Of a stretch of DNA of 64,000 nt, positions 8,511 to 16,775 are shown piece by piece. The notes beneath the pieces were generated by a model, which worked only from the letters and a program-made list of their open reading frames with translations, had not been told where the DNA came from and made no database searches. This DNA comes from CAZWEZ01 sp964632795 (lineage in GTDB: Bacteria > Pseudomonadota > Alphaproteobacteria > Rhodospirillales > 2-02-FULL-58-16). Each line of letters begins with the position of its first letter. The stretch's first letter is position 1. Both the position numbers and the translations under genes were made by a program. The stretch spans positions 1 to 64,000 of the forward strand of contig CAZWEZ010000004.1 in NCBI GenBank assembly GCA_964632795.1, in the 5' to 3' direction.

Positions 8511-9074
8511 ATGACCGGAACCCTGCGCCTTTTCGCGATCGCCACCCTCTTCACGCTGGGCGCCTGCGTGGTCGATATCATGCAGGAAAACATCCATAGG
8601 CCCGCCGTGAAATCGACCTTCACCTACGCGGCGGCGGACCACGACTTCACGACGGTGGTCTACGGAAACCCGTTCGAGTTGCCCGATGAGGACGTCGAGA
8701 CGGCGATCACCGACGCCATGCGGGGCCATCACCGCGGGCCGCCCACCAACTTCACCACCCGGCCCTCGGACAACGCCCGCGATGGCTACCGGATGGTCAT
8801 GATGTTCGATCCTCCGCTGACCATGATCAGCCACAAGGCATGCGGGGACGTCTCGATGATCAGGCCCGAACCCCGGACAGGCCGCATCCGCCTGTTGATC
8901 GCGTTTTGCGCCGGTGACGATATCCATTCGGAGGTGATGGCCAGCATGCCGGCCACGCCGTCACCCCGCGATCCGGGCTTCGCCAACATGATCGCCAGGG
9001 CCATGTGGCTTCTGATTCCGCCCAAGGACCCCCACCGGACAGGGGGCCGCTGTCCCAACCAGAACGCCTGCTAA
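8511..9074 (+). CDS. Predicted lipoprotein, unknown function
   Basis: A 187-residue protein with a lipoprotein signal: MTGTLRLFAIATLFTLGAC ends in the lipobox L-G-A-C with the lipidated Cys19. The mature part has no family I recognise. It contains YGNPFELPDEDVETAITDAM, which resembles the conserved opening of small proteobacterial lipoproteins that place a short folded domain in the periplasm, then two further Cys (in KACGD and AFCAGD) that could pair. The C-terminus is Pro/Arg rich and includes GGRCPNQNAC. It sits alone downstream of parE, and its TAA stop overlaps the left end of a palindromic element. Confidence 0.7.
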   Translation: MTGTLRLFAIATLFTLGACVVDIMQENIHRPAVKSTFTYAAADHDFTTVVYGNPFELPDEDVETAITDAMRGHHRGPPTNFTTRPSDNARDGYRMVMMFDPPLTMISHKACGDVSMIRPEPRTGRIRLLIAFCAGDDIHSEVMASMPATPSPRDPGFANMIARAMWLLIPPKDPHRTGGRCPNQNAC

Positions 9075-9246
9075 TACCAGAGGTCAGAGACACTGACCTG
9101 TGGGCATCCTTCGACACGCGAGCTTCGCTCGCTGCTCAGGATGAGGCATCTCTTTGTTTTTCAACAAAAATCTCATCCTGAGCAGCCGCGCAAGCGGCGT
9201 GTCGAAGGATGGTCGGGGGAGTCAGTGATTGTGCCCCTTGGTATAA
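9072..9246. repeat. Palindromic repeat element between the lipoprotein gene and argC
   Basis: A 175-bp imperfect palindrome. The outer ends are TAATACCAGAGG...CACTGAC and the complement GTCAGTGATTG...TTGGTATAA. The inner part is a strong hairpin: CATCCTTCGACACGC-GAGC...GCTCAGGATGAG faces CTCATCCTGAGCAGC...GCGTGTCGAAGGATG across a loop of T/A-rich bases (about 9150-9170). Hairpins with this CCTTCGACACGC / CTCAGGATGA core are a recurrent intergenic repeat in alphaproteobacterial genomes, from memory. The element fits exactly between the stop of the lipoprotein gene and the stop of argC, so it could also serve as a bidirectional terminator. Confidence 0.8.
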
Positions 9247-9247
9247 C

Positions 9248-10201
9248 TCAGGCCACTAGGCCCCGCGTCTCGGGGAAGCCGCACATCAGGTTCAGGTTCT
9301 GCACCGCCTGGCCCGAAGCCCCCTTGCCGAGGTTGTCGAGCACGGCGATGACCACCGCCTGGCCCCGCCTGTCGTTGGCGAAGACATGGAGGCGCAGCTC
9401 GTTGGTGCCGTTGAGCGCCTCCGGCTCCAGCCTGTCCAGGGCCGCCGTGTCGGCCAGCTCGGGGACGGTGACGAAGGCGCGGCCGCGGTAATGGCCGGCC
9501 AGCACGCCGTGCACATCCCCCGCCGTGGGCTTGGCCGGCAGGGAGTGGAGCTGCAACGGCAGTTGGACGATCATGCCCTGGGCGAAGCGGCCGACGCTGG
9601 GCACGAACAGGGGCCGGGTGTCGAGCGAGCCGTGGATTCGGATCTCCTCGACGTGCTTGTGCTCCAGGCCCAGGCCGTAGACCCGGAACGGGGCCTGCGT
9701 ATAGTCCGGGGCGTCCGGGTTTTCGAAGCTCTCGATCATCTTGCGGCCGCCGCCGCTGTAGCCGGAGACGGCGTTGATGGTCACCGCGTGGTCCGCCGGC
9801 AGCAGCCCGGCGCTGACCAGGGGGTGGAGCATGGCCACCGAGGCGATGGCGTAGCAGCCGGGGTTGGAGACCCACTTGGCAGCGGCGATCCGCGCCCCCT
9901 GTCCGGCGTCGTATTCGGGCATCCCGTAGACCCAGCCCTCGGCGACCCGATGGGCGGTGCTGGCGTCGATCACCCGGACCTCGGGGTTGTCGATCAACGA
10001 CACGGCCTGGCGCGCCGCCTCCTCGGGCAGGCACAGGATGACCAGGTCGGCGCCGTTCAGCATCTCGGCGCGCGAGTCCCGATCCTTGCGCCGGTCCCCG
10101 GGCAGGCTGACGACCTCGACGTCGTGGCGCCCGGCGAGACGGCCGCGAATCTGCAATCCGGTGGTCCCCGCCTCGCCGTCGATGAATACCCGTACCGCCA
10201 T
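9248..10201 (-). CDS. argC: N-acetyl-gamma-glutamyl-phosphate reductase (type 2)
   Basis: A 317-residue ArgC of the short type found in alphaproteobacteria. It opens VRVFIDGEAGTTGLQIRGRL (NADP-binding), has the active-site motif SNPGCYA with Cys116, then YSGGGRKMIE and the substrate region GLEHKHVEEI. It reduces N-acetylglutamyl phosphate to the semialdehyde in arginine synthesis. In many relatives argC lies just downstream of rplM-rpsI, as here, but a terminator and a 230-base spacer separate them. Its start is ATG 10201. Confidence 0.95.
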   Translation of the reverse strand: MAVRVFIDGEAGTTGLQIRGRLAGRHDVEVVSLPGDRRKDRDSRAEMLNGADLVILCLPEEAARQAVSLIDNPEVRVIDASTAHRVAEGWVYGMPEYDAGQGARIAAAKWVSNPGCYAIASVAMLHPLVSAGLLPADHAVTINAVSGYSGGGRKMIESFENPDAPDYTQAPFRVYGLGLEHKHVEEIRIHGSLDTRPLFVPSVGRFAQGMIVQLPLQLHSLPAKPTAGDVHGVLAGHYRGRAFVTVPELADTAALDRLEPEALNGTNELRLHVFANDRRGQAVVIAVLDNLGKGASGQAVQNLNLMCGFPETRGLVA

Positions 10202-10434
10202 GGCGTCAGGTGTCCTGGCTCCGGTGTGGTGGCGACACCCTATTCCGGATTTTCCAGTATGTCACGGGACCGCCCGGATCATATCCCTGTTCCGCTGCAC
10301 CCAGATGATCCTGTGGCCCGAATAGGCTCTTAACAATAGGTTGTGTCGATGTCTCGGTACGGGTCCAACAAGAAAAGAAAAGGCCCGCCGGACTGGCGGG
10401 CCCTTGAAGGCCTTTGGTTCGTAATCTCGAGCGT
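10202..10434. other. Spacer between rpsI and argC
   Basis: It holds the rpsI terminator (see 10368-10403) and presumably the argC promoter. No gene or further repeat recognised. Confidence 0.5.
10368..10403 (-). terminator. Rho-independent terminator of rplM-rpsI
   Basis: On the minus strand GGCCCGCCAGTCCGGCGGGCC forms a GC-rich stem followed directly by TTTTCTTTTC. It lies about 30 bases after the rpsI stop. Confidence 0.85.
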
Positions 10435-10992
10435 CTAGCGCTTCGAGAACTGGAAGCTGCGGCGGGCCTTGCGGCGGCCGTATTTCTTGCGTTCGACGAC
10501 TCGGGCGTCGCGGGTCAGGAAGCCGCCCTTCTTGAGTTGCGGGCGCAGGGACGGCTCGTAGTAAAGCAGCGCCTTGCTGATGCCGTGGCGCACGGCGCCG
10601 GCCTGGCCCGACAGTCCGCCGCCCTTGACGGTGCACGTCACGTCGTACTGGTCCTTGCGTTCCACCGCCTGCAGCGGCTGGTCGATGAGCATCCGCAGCA
10701 CCGGGCGCGCGAAATAGATCTCGACCTCGCGGCCGTTGACCGTGATCCGTCCCGGCCCCGGCTTGATCCACACCCGGGCCACCGCGTTCTTGCGCTTGCC
10801 GGTGGCATAGGACCGTCCCTGAGGGTCGATCTTCGGCTCGGGCAACGCCTCGATCTCGGCCGGGACTTGGTCTTCGGCCGGGACTTGGGCTTCGGCCGCC
10901 GGCGCGGAGTCTTCGCCGGGCTCGGCCGAGGTCGCCGCCTTGGCTTCGATCAGCTCCTTCAGGTCCTCGAGCGTTTTAGTTTCCTCGGCCAT
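10435..10992 (-). CDS. rpsI: 30S ribosomal protein S9
   Basis: A 185-residue S9. The conserved core starts near residue 58 (QGRSYATGKRKNAVARVW) and ends with the basic tail KKYGRRKARRSFQFSKR whose last Arg reaches the ribosomal P site. The first 57 residues are an acidic Ala/Glu/Pro-rich extension containing a short repeat (AEAQVPAEDQVPAE). Extensions occur in alphaproteobacterial S9, but this one is fairly long. It follows rplM with 2 bases between them, the standard L13-S9 operon. Confidence 0.97.
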   Translation of the reverse strand: MAEETKTLEDLKELIEAKAATSAEPGEDSAPAAEAQVPAEDQVPAEIEALPEPKIDPQGRSYATGKRKNAVARVWIKPGPGRITVNGREVEIYFARPVLRMLIDQPLQAVERKDQYDVTCTVKGGGLSGQAGAVRHGISKALLYYEPSLRPQLKKGGFLTRDARVVERKKYGRRKARRSFQFSKR

Positions 10993-10994
10993 CC

Positions 10995-11459
10995 CTAAGC
11001 GTTCCTCTTGTTCTTCGGGTTCATCGCCGCCACGTCCAGGAGTTCCGGCTGCTGCGCCTGGTGAGGGTGGCCGCCGCCGCAGTAGACGTGCAGCTTGCGC
11101 ATCTGCTGGCGCCCCAGGGGATTGCGGGTGATCATCCGCTCGACGGCCTTGACGATCAGTTGTTCCGGGTTCTTGCCCTCGAGGATGGCGCCGGCGGTGC
11201 GCTGCTTGATGCCACCCGGATAACCGGTGTGGCGGTAATAGGTCTTGTCGGCCCGCTTGCGGCCGGTGAGGCGCACCTTCTCGGCATTGATGACGACGAT
11301 GTTGTCGCCACAGTCGATGTGCGGGGTGAAGATGGGCTTGTGCTTGCCGCGCAGGCGCGCGGCGATGACCGCGGACAGTCGTCCGAGGACGACCCCGTCG
11401 GCATCGACGAGGTACCACTTGCGCTCGACTTCGGAGGGCTTGGCGGAATAGGTTTTCAT
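10995..11459 (-). CDS. rplM: 50S ribosomal protein L13
   Basis: A 154-residue L13 of normal length, opening MKTYSAKPSEVERKWYLVDA and containing VVLGRLSAVIAARLRGK and the GMLP-like segment RMITRNPLGRQQMRKLHVY. It is the first gene of the rplM-rpsI operon, read from the promoter at 11511-11538. Confidence 0.97.
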   Translation of the reverse strand: MKTYSAKPSEVERKWYLVDADGVVLGRLSAVIAARLRGKHKPIFTPHIDCGDNIVVINAEKVRLTGRKRADKTYYRHTGYPGGIKQRTAGAILEGKNPEQLIVKAVERMITRNPLGRQQMRKLHVYCGGGHPHQAQQPELLDVAAMNPKNKRNA

Positions 11460-11510
11460 CCCACACCCGTACCTCTATTGGAAAACCGGCTCTTGAATCC
11501 GGCGGCGCGG

Positions 11511-11538
11511 AGTATGCCACGGAAAAACACCATGTCAA
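11511..11538 (-). promoter_or_regulatory. Sigma-70 promoter of rplM-rpsI
   Basis: On the minus strand a perfect -35 TTGACA (11533-11538) is followed after 16 bases by CATACT (11511-11516). This puts transcription start about 45 bases before rplM. An isolated palindrome GGTATTATCATACC (about 11576-11589) lies upstream and is unassigned. Confidence 0.7.
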
Positions 11539-11647
11539 CGCAAAAAACCATTGATCTCCCGTTGCTTAAGAGTGTGGTATTATCATACCGCAAAATATCG
11601 AGAGGGCGGAATGCGTGGTCATGCCAGGCATCGCCCGGTCGTCGGGA

Positions 11648-13693
11648 TCACTCCCCGGCCAGGCGGGGCAGTTCGCGGCGGAACGGCACGCCCTCGGGCG
11701 CCGGCTGGTCCAATTCGCGGGCATAGCGGTGGCCGCCGTAGACCGCCGCCGCGATGGTGCCGGGCGCCAGGCAGTCGCCGATGCGGGCCAGCGAGGCGAT
11801 GCCGGTTTCGCTCAAGGCGTGATAGAGGTCTTCCTCGGGGAGCCGCGCCGTCACCAGGACCACCGTCGAGCAGGCGAGGCTGTAGCGGCGGCCGGTGTAG
11901 GTGCAGGCCAGTTCCACGTCGCCGTCGCCGATGGCGGCCAGGTTGCGGTTGGTGGAGATCTCCACGCCCATCTCCATCAGCCGGCTCTGGATGCGTCCCT
12001 GCTCCAGGGTGTAGTGGGTCCAATGGGAGACGTCGGCGGCCGGGGTGGCCAGGATCACCTCGTGGCCCGCGGCGCGCAGTTTCTCGGCGATGACGCCGCC
12101 CATGTAATAGTGGTCGTCGTCGAACACCACCACCGGGCCATGGACGGCGGCGTCGGCGATGATGTCGTCGGGGGTCAGGACGTGGGCCTTGTCGGCGCCC
12201 TTGACGGGGTAGTGGTTGTTGAGCCCGATGCCGTCGGCGCGCCATCGGCAGCCGGTCGCCAGGACCACGTGGTCGGCGCCGAATTCCAGCACCTGCTCGG
12301 CGCTCAGGCGGTTGTCCAGATAGGTCTCGACGTTGGTCATCCGGTCGATCTGGGCCTGCCGGTAGTCACGCACCCGGATCCATTCCGAGAGCCCGGGAAG
12401 ACGGCTCTCCTCGGCGACCCGTCCGCCGATCTCGGTCCGCGCCTCGGCCAGGGTCACCGCGTAGCCCCGCTGGCCCAGCGCCCGGGTGCATTCCAGGCCG
12501 GCCGGCCCGGCGCCGACCACCAGCACCGAATCGTCGCTCTTTTTTTCGGGGATGATTTCCGGATGCCAGCCGCGGCGCCATTCCTCGCCCATCGTCGGGT
12601 TCTGGGTGCAGCGTATGGGAGCGCTCTCGATGTCGCCGGCGACGCAGATGTTGCAGCCGATGCACTCGCGGATGTCGTCGATCCGGCCTTCCTCGATCTT
12701 GCTCGGCAGGAAGGGATCGGCGATCGAGGGGCGCGCCGCGCCGATCATGTCCATGACCCCGGTCCTGACCAGCGACGCCATGGCGTCGGGCGAGGTGTAG
12801 CGCCCGACGCCCAACACCGGCTTGCCGGTGACCTTCTTGACGAACGAGATATAGGGTTCCTGGTGGCCCTCTCCGGTGAACCGCGAGGTGATCGAATCGT
12901 TCTTCCAGGGGCTGATGTTGACGTCCCACAGGTCGGGCAGCTCGGCCAGCATCTCGACCACGTCGCGGCCCTCGTTCTCGCACGAGATGCCCTCGCTGCC
13001 CATCAGTTCGTCGACCGCGAAACGGATCGGCACGGCGCACGTATCGCCGACCGCCTCCTTGGTCTCCTCGAGGATCTCGCGGAGCAGCCGGACCCGGTTC
13101 TCGAGGCTGCCGCCGTATTCGTCGGTCCTCTCGTTGTGGCGCCGCGACAGGAAGTGCATCTGGATGGTCAGGTCGTGGGCGGCGTAAACGTAGATCAGGT
13201 CGTAGCCGGCCTTCCTGGCCCGTAGCGCGCCCTCGACGTGCCAGCGGCGCATGGCCTTGATGTCGGCCTTGTCCATGGCCCGCGCCTGTACCGGGCTGTA
13301 GCCCTCCACCCGCCGGTGCGACGGGGCCAGCGGGATCTCCCGGCTGTAGACGTTGGGCACCCAGAGGCCGTTGTGGGTGGTCTGGAAACCGGCCAGGGAG
13401 CCGTGGGCGTGGACCCGTTCGGTCATCCGGGCGTGCTGGGGGATGTCGGCGTCGTCCCACAGCCGGCCCTCGTTGTGGGGGGAGCAATCGGAGGTATGGT
13501 GGATCTCCGTCTGCTCGGTGCAGATCACGGCCCAGCCGCCTTCGGCCTTGACCCCGCGCATCTCGGCCAGGGTCGAGGGATGGCGCATGCCCATGCCGTT
13601 GCAGTGGGGAACCTGGTAGAAGCGGTTGCGCGCCGTCAGCGGGCCGATCTTGACCGGTTCGAAAAGGATATCGTAGCGCGGATCGCGGGCCAT
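11648..13693 (-). CDS. Trimethylamine-dehydrogenase-like iron-sulfur flavoprotein (FMN, 4Fe-4S, ADP/FAD domain)
   Basis: A 681-residue protein of the trimethylamine/dimethylamine/histamine dehydrogenase family. The N-terminal TIM barrel holds FMN. Cys31 in RFYQVPHCNGMG aligns with the cysteine that covalently binds FMN in trimethylamine dehydrogenase. IYVYAAHD keeps the catalytic Tyr170/His173 pair, and PWKND keeps Trp/Asp of the active site. The 4Fe-4S cysteines are C344, C347, C350 and C362 (CIGCNIC...RCTQNP). The C-terminal nucleotide-binding domain starts VLVVGAGPAGLE. Two residues of the trimethylammonium-binding aromatic bowl appear replaced (Tyr60 by Gln, Trp355 by Asp), so the substrate is probably another amine or N-methyl compound. 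It forms a minus-strand group with the ABC importer upstream of it. Confidence 0.87.
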   Translation of the reverse strand: MARDPRYDILFEPVKIGPLTARNRFYQVPHCNGMGMRHPSTLAEMRGVKAEGGWAVICTEQTEIHHTSDCSPHNEGRLWDDADIPQHARMTERVHAHGSLAGFQTTHNGLWVPNVYSREIPLAPSHRRVEGYSPVQARAMDKADIKAMRRWHVEGALRARKAGYDLIYVYAAHDLTIQMHFLSRRHNERTDEYGGSLENRVRLLREILEETKEAVGDTCAVPIRFAVDELMGSEGISCENEGRDVVEMLAELPDLWDVNISPWKNDSITSRFTGEGHQEPYISFVKKVTGKPVLGVGRYTSPDAMASLVRTGVMDMIGAARPSIADPFLPSKIEEGRIDDIRECIGCNICVAGDIESAPIRCTQNPTMGEEWRRGWHPEIIPEKKSDDSVLVVGAGPAGLECTRALGQRGYAVTLAEARTEIGGRVAEESRLPGLSEWIRVRDYRQAQIDRMTNVETYLDNRLSAEQVLEFGADHVVLATGCRWRADGIGLNNHYPVKGADKAHVLTPDDIIADAAVHGPVVVFDDDHYYMGGVIAEKLRAAGHEVILATPAADVSHWTHYTLEQGRIQSRLMEMGVEISTNRNLAAIGDGDVELACTYTGRRYSLACSTVVLVTARLPEEDLYHALSETGIASLARIGDCLAPGTIAAAVYGGHRYARELDQPAPEGVPFRRELPRLAGE

Positions 13694-13699
13694 CTCGTC

Positions 13700-14803
13700 T
13701 CAGTCGACGTTGAGGAGCACGACCGCGTCGTCGGGCCAGCTCAGCCACACCCGACGCTGGTGGTCGCCGGTAGTTTCGTGGACGCGGGTTGCGTTCTGGG
13801 CCGAGACGGCGATCGGCTGTTCGATGCCTTCGACGCGGACGTAGAAGTGGCTGCGTTCGCCGAGGTAGGCGGTGGCGTCCTGGATGCCTTCGACGGTGTT
13901 TTGGCCGCCCTCGCGCCGCTCGTCGGACAGCGTGAGTTTCTCGGGCCGGATCGCCACCAGCACCTTGTCCCCGGTCGAGAACGCCCGCTCGCCGACCGGC
14001 GCCGCGATCCGGCCCAGGGGGCCGGCGTCCACCGAGGCGGTGTCGTCGTCGACGGCGATGACGCGGGCATCGAAGAAGTTCATCGAGCCGATGAACGCCG
14101 CCACTTCGCGGTTGCTGGGCGATTCGTAGAGCCGGGTCGGCGAATCGACCTGCAGGACCCGGCCTTTCGACATCACCGCGATCCGGTCCGACATGGTCAG
14201 CGCTTCTTCCTGGTCGTGGGTCACGAAGACGAAGGTAATGCCGACCATGCGTTGCAGGGCGCGCAACTCGATCTGCATCTGCTCGCGGAGCTTCTTGTCC
14301 AGCGCCCCCAGGGGCTCGTCCAGCAGCAGCACCTTCGGCTTCTTGATCAGCGCCCGGGCCAGCGCGATCCGTTGCCGTTCGCCGCCCGACAAGGCGTGCG
14401 ACTTGCGCTCGCCGTAGCCGGGCAGCTTGATCATCTCCAGCATCTCGTCGACCAGGGCGTCCAGTTCCGGCCTCGGCAGCTTCGCCTTGCGCATGCCGTA
14501 GGCGATGTTGGCCCGCACGTCCAGGTGGGGAAAGATGGCGTAGTTCTGGAACACCATGTTGACCGGGCGATGGTGGGGTGGGACCTCGGACATGGCCTGG
14601 CCGTCGATGATGATCTCGCCCCCGGTCGGCGATTCGAAGCCGGCCAGCATCCTGAGCAGCGTCGTCTTGCCGCAGCCCGAAGGCCCCAGCAGCGAGAAGA
14701 ACTCGCCACGGCCGATATCGATGGAGATGCGATCGACGGCCCGAACGGGGCCGAAGTGCTTGCTCACGTCGCGGATCGAGATGAATTTGTCTTCTTGGGT
14801 CAT
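13700..14803 (-). CDS. ABC transporter ATP-binding protein, polyamine (PotA) type
   Basis: A 367-residue ATPase. The ABC domain (residues 1-240) shows Walker A GPSGCGKTT, Q-loop VFQNYAIFPH, signature LSGGERQR, Walker B VLLLDEPLGALD and the switch His in FVTHDQEE. The C-terminal 120 residues form a TOBE-type regulatory domain (VAIRPEKLTLSD). It powers import through the two permeases just upstream. The gene starts at ATG 14803, two bases after the permease gene, and is followed after 6 bases by the TMADH-like gene, so import and oxidation are co-transcribed. Confidence 0.9.
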   Translation of the reverse strand: MTQEDKFISIRDVSKHFGPVRAVDRISIDIGRGEFFSLLGPSGCGKTTLLRMLAGFESPTGGEIIIDGQAMSEVPPHHRPVNMVFQNYAIFPHLDVRANIAYGMRKAKLPRPELDALVDEMLEMIKLPGYGERKSHALSGGERQRIALARALIKKPKVLLLDEPLGALDKKLREQMQIELRALQRMVGITFVFVTHDQEEALTMSDRIAVMSKGRVLQVDSPTRLYESPSNREVAAFIGSMNFFDARVIAVDDDTASVDAGPLGRIAAPVGERAFSTGDKVLVAIRPEKLTLSDERREGGQNTVEGIQDATAYLGERSHFYVRVEGIEQPIAVSAQNATRVHETTGDHQRRVWLSWPDDAVVLLNVD

Positions 14804-14805
14804 GG

Positions 14806-15624
14806 TTACACTTTGCTTGCGGTCTTGGTCGGAACTCCGCGGCCGCGGAGCCACTGCGAGAAGAACACCACGATGAAGGAAACCACCAGGATGACCGAAC
14901 CGAGCGCCAGCACGCCCGGCAGCTTGTTCGGGAACCGCATCTGGCCCCAGATGAAGATCGGCAGCGTGGGCTCGGTGCCGCTCAGGAAGAAGGCCATGAT
15001 GAACTCGTCGAACGAGATCGTGAAGCACAGCAGCAGGCTCGCCAGCACGCCCGGGAACACCATCGGAAGGGTCACCCGCCAGAACGTCCACAAGGCATTC
15101 TCGCCGAGGTCGGCGGACGCCTCCTCCATTGATTTGTCGAAGCCCTCGAAGCGCGGGATCAAGGTCGCCATGGCGAACGGAACGCTGATCAGGACATGCC
15201 CGACGGTGACCGTGTACAACGACAGCGGGACCCCGAGCCGGCTCATCAGGATCAGCAACGCGACACCCAGGATGATGCCGGGAATCACCAGCGGCAGCAT
15301 GATCACTATGACGACCGGCTTCTTGCCCGGCATCCGGTAGCGGGTCACCGCCTTGGCGCCGAAGATTCCCAGGATCGTAGCGAACACCGAGGTCACCGAG
15401 CCAACCTTGAAGCTGTTCATCAACGCAGCCAGCATCGGCTCGTTGTCGAGCATCGATTCGTACCACGAGGTGGTGAAGCCCTTGAGCGGAAAGGCGACGT
15501 AGATGCCGTCGTTGAAGGAAAACAACGGCAGGAACATCACCGGAATATACAGGAACGCGAGATACAGGATCGCGTAGATGTGCAGCGGACGGCTGGGCCG
15601 CTCGATGTAGGTGATGTCCTTCAT
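14806..15624 (-). CDS. ABC transporter permease, PotC-like
   Basis: A 272-residue inner-membrane permease with six predicted hydrophobic segments and the EAA loop EEASADLGENALWTFWRVTL that docks to the ATPase. It is the second of two permeases in a spermidine/putrescine-type importer. Its ATG overlaps the end of the upstream permease gene by four bases (ATGA), which indicates translational coupling. Confidence 0.88.
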   Translation of the reverse strand: MKDITYIERPSRPLHIYAILYLAFLYIPVMFLPLFSFNDGIYVAFPLKGFTTSWYESMLDNEPMLAALMNSFKVGSVTSVFATILGIFGAKAVTRYRMPGKKPVVIVIMLPLVIPGIILGVALLILMSRLGVPLSLYTVTVGHVLISVPFAMATLIPRFEGFDKSMEEASADLGENALWTFWRVTLPMVFPGVLASLLLCFTISFDEFIMAFFLSGTEPTLPIFIWGQMRFPNKLPGVLALGSVILVVSFIVVFFSQWLRGRGVPTKTASKV

Positions 15625-16568
15625 GCGATGCGCTCCGTCGCCTTGCGCGTCAGCCAAACGTAGAGCACCGAGATCACCGCGACGACGATCATCATGCTGA
15701 TCGCCAGCGCCGCGCCCATCGGCCAGTCGTTGACCTTGCCGAAGTGCGCCTGGATCATGTTGGCGAGCATAATTCCGTCCGGTCCGCCGACCAGCGTCGG
15801 GGTCACGTAGTCGCCGACGGTGGGGATGAACATGATCAGCGTAGCGGCGATGACGCCGGGCAGCGAGAGCGGCAGGGTGACGCGCAGGAAGCGCGCCACC
15901 GGACCGTCTCCGAGGTCGGTGGCCGCCTCGAGCAGCGAGCGGTCGATCTTCTCCAGCGATACGTACATCGGCAGGATGGCGAACGCCGCCCAGGCGTGGG
16001 CCAGCGTGATCACCACCGCGGTGGGGCTGTAAAGCAGGAATTCGAGCGGCTGTTCGATCAGACCCAGGCCCTTGAACCCCGAGTTGATGACGCCGTTGTA
16101 GCCGAGGATGATCTTCCACGCGAAAACCCGCAGCAGATAGCTGGTCCAGAACGGCAACGTTATCAGGATGATCCACACCAGCTTGCGCCGGTGCACGTGG
16201 AAGGCCACGTAGTACGCCATCGGGTAGGAGAGCACCACGGTGACGACGGTGGCGGTTCCGGAGATGGCCAGCGAACGTAACAGCAAGGCCTGGTAAACAG
16301 GGCTGCTGACGGACTCGGCGTAGTTGTCGAGAGTGAGCGTGGTGTCGAAATCGAAGGCGTGCTGCGTCCAGAAGCTCATCGCCACCATGATGCCGAACGG
16401 CACGGCCATGGAAAAAGCCATCACCAGCAGCGTCGGCGACAGCAACGCATAGCCGCGTAACGGTTCGTTGCGCAGGAACACGGCGTACAACCGCCCGCCC
16501 AGGGTCCTGGCCGGGGTCTTGGCCGGCTCGTGCGGCGCAACGCCTAGTGCTTGGGCGCGGTCACTCAA
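15621..16568 (-). CDS. ABC transporter permease, PotB-like
   Basis: A permease with a cytoplasmic N-terminal tail, six hydrophobic segments starting at RGYALLSPTLLVMAFSMAV, and the EAA motif LEAATDLGDGPVARFLRVTL. I prefer the TTG at 16568 (315 residues) because GGGGAAAGG precedes it by six bases; another TTG at 16619 would give 332 residues. It pairs with the PotC-like permease. A roughly 200-base spacer separates it from the binding-protein gene upstream. Confidence 0.85.
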   Translation of the reverse strand: MSDRAQALGVAPHEPAKTPARTLGGRLYAVFLRNEPLRGYALLSPTLLVMAFSMAVPFGIMVAMSFWTQHAFDFDTTLTLDNYAESVSSPVYQALLLRSLAISGTATVVTVVLSYPMAYYVAFHVHRRKLVWIILITLPFWTSYLLRVFAWKIILGYNGVINSGFKGLGLIEQPLEFLLYSPTAVVITLAHAWAAFAILPMYVSLEKIDRSLLEAATDLGDGPVARFLRVTLPLSLPGVIAATLIMFIPTVGDYVTPTLVGGPDGIMLANMIQAHFGKVNDWPMGAALAISMMIVVAVISVLYVWLTRKATERIA

Positions 16569-16775
16569 TGGCAACCTTTCCCCCGATATGGGCGGGGTCC
16601 CGGTTCGTGGTGAAAACAAACCCCACCCCTACCCGGCGCTTCCGACGGGCAATAAACCCGATCTTCACGAAAAAACAAGGCGTCACCGTCAAATCCTGGC
16701 GCTCGATCCTGTTCAGGCAATTGAATCTTGACGCTGTTCGAGGATTTGACGGTGACTATACACGATTCCTTAGAG

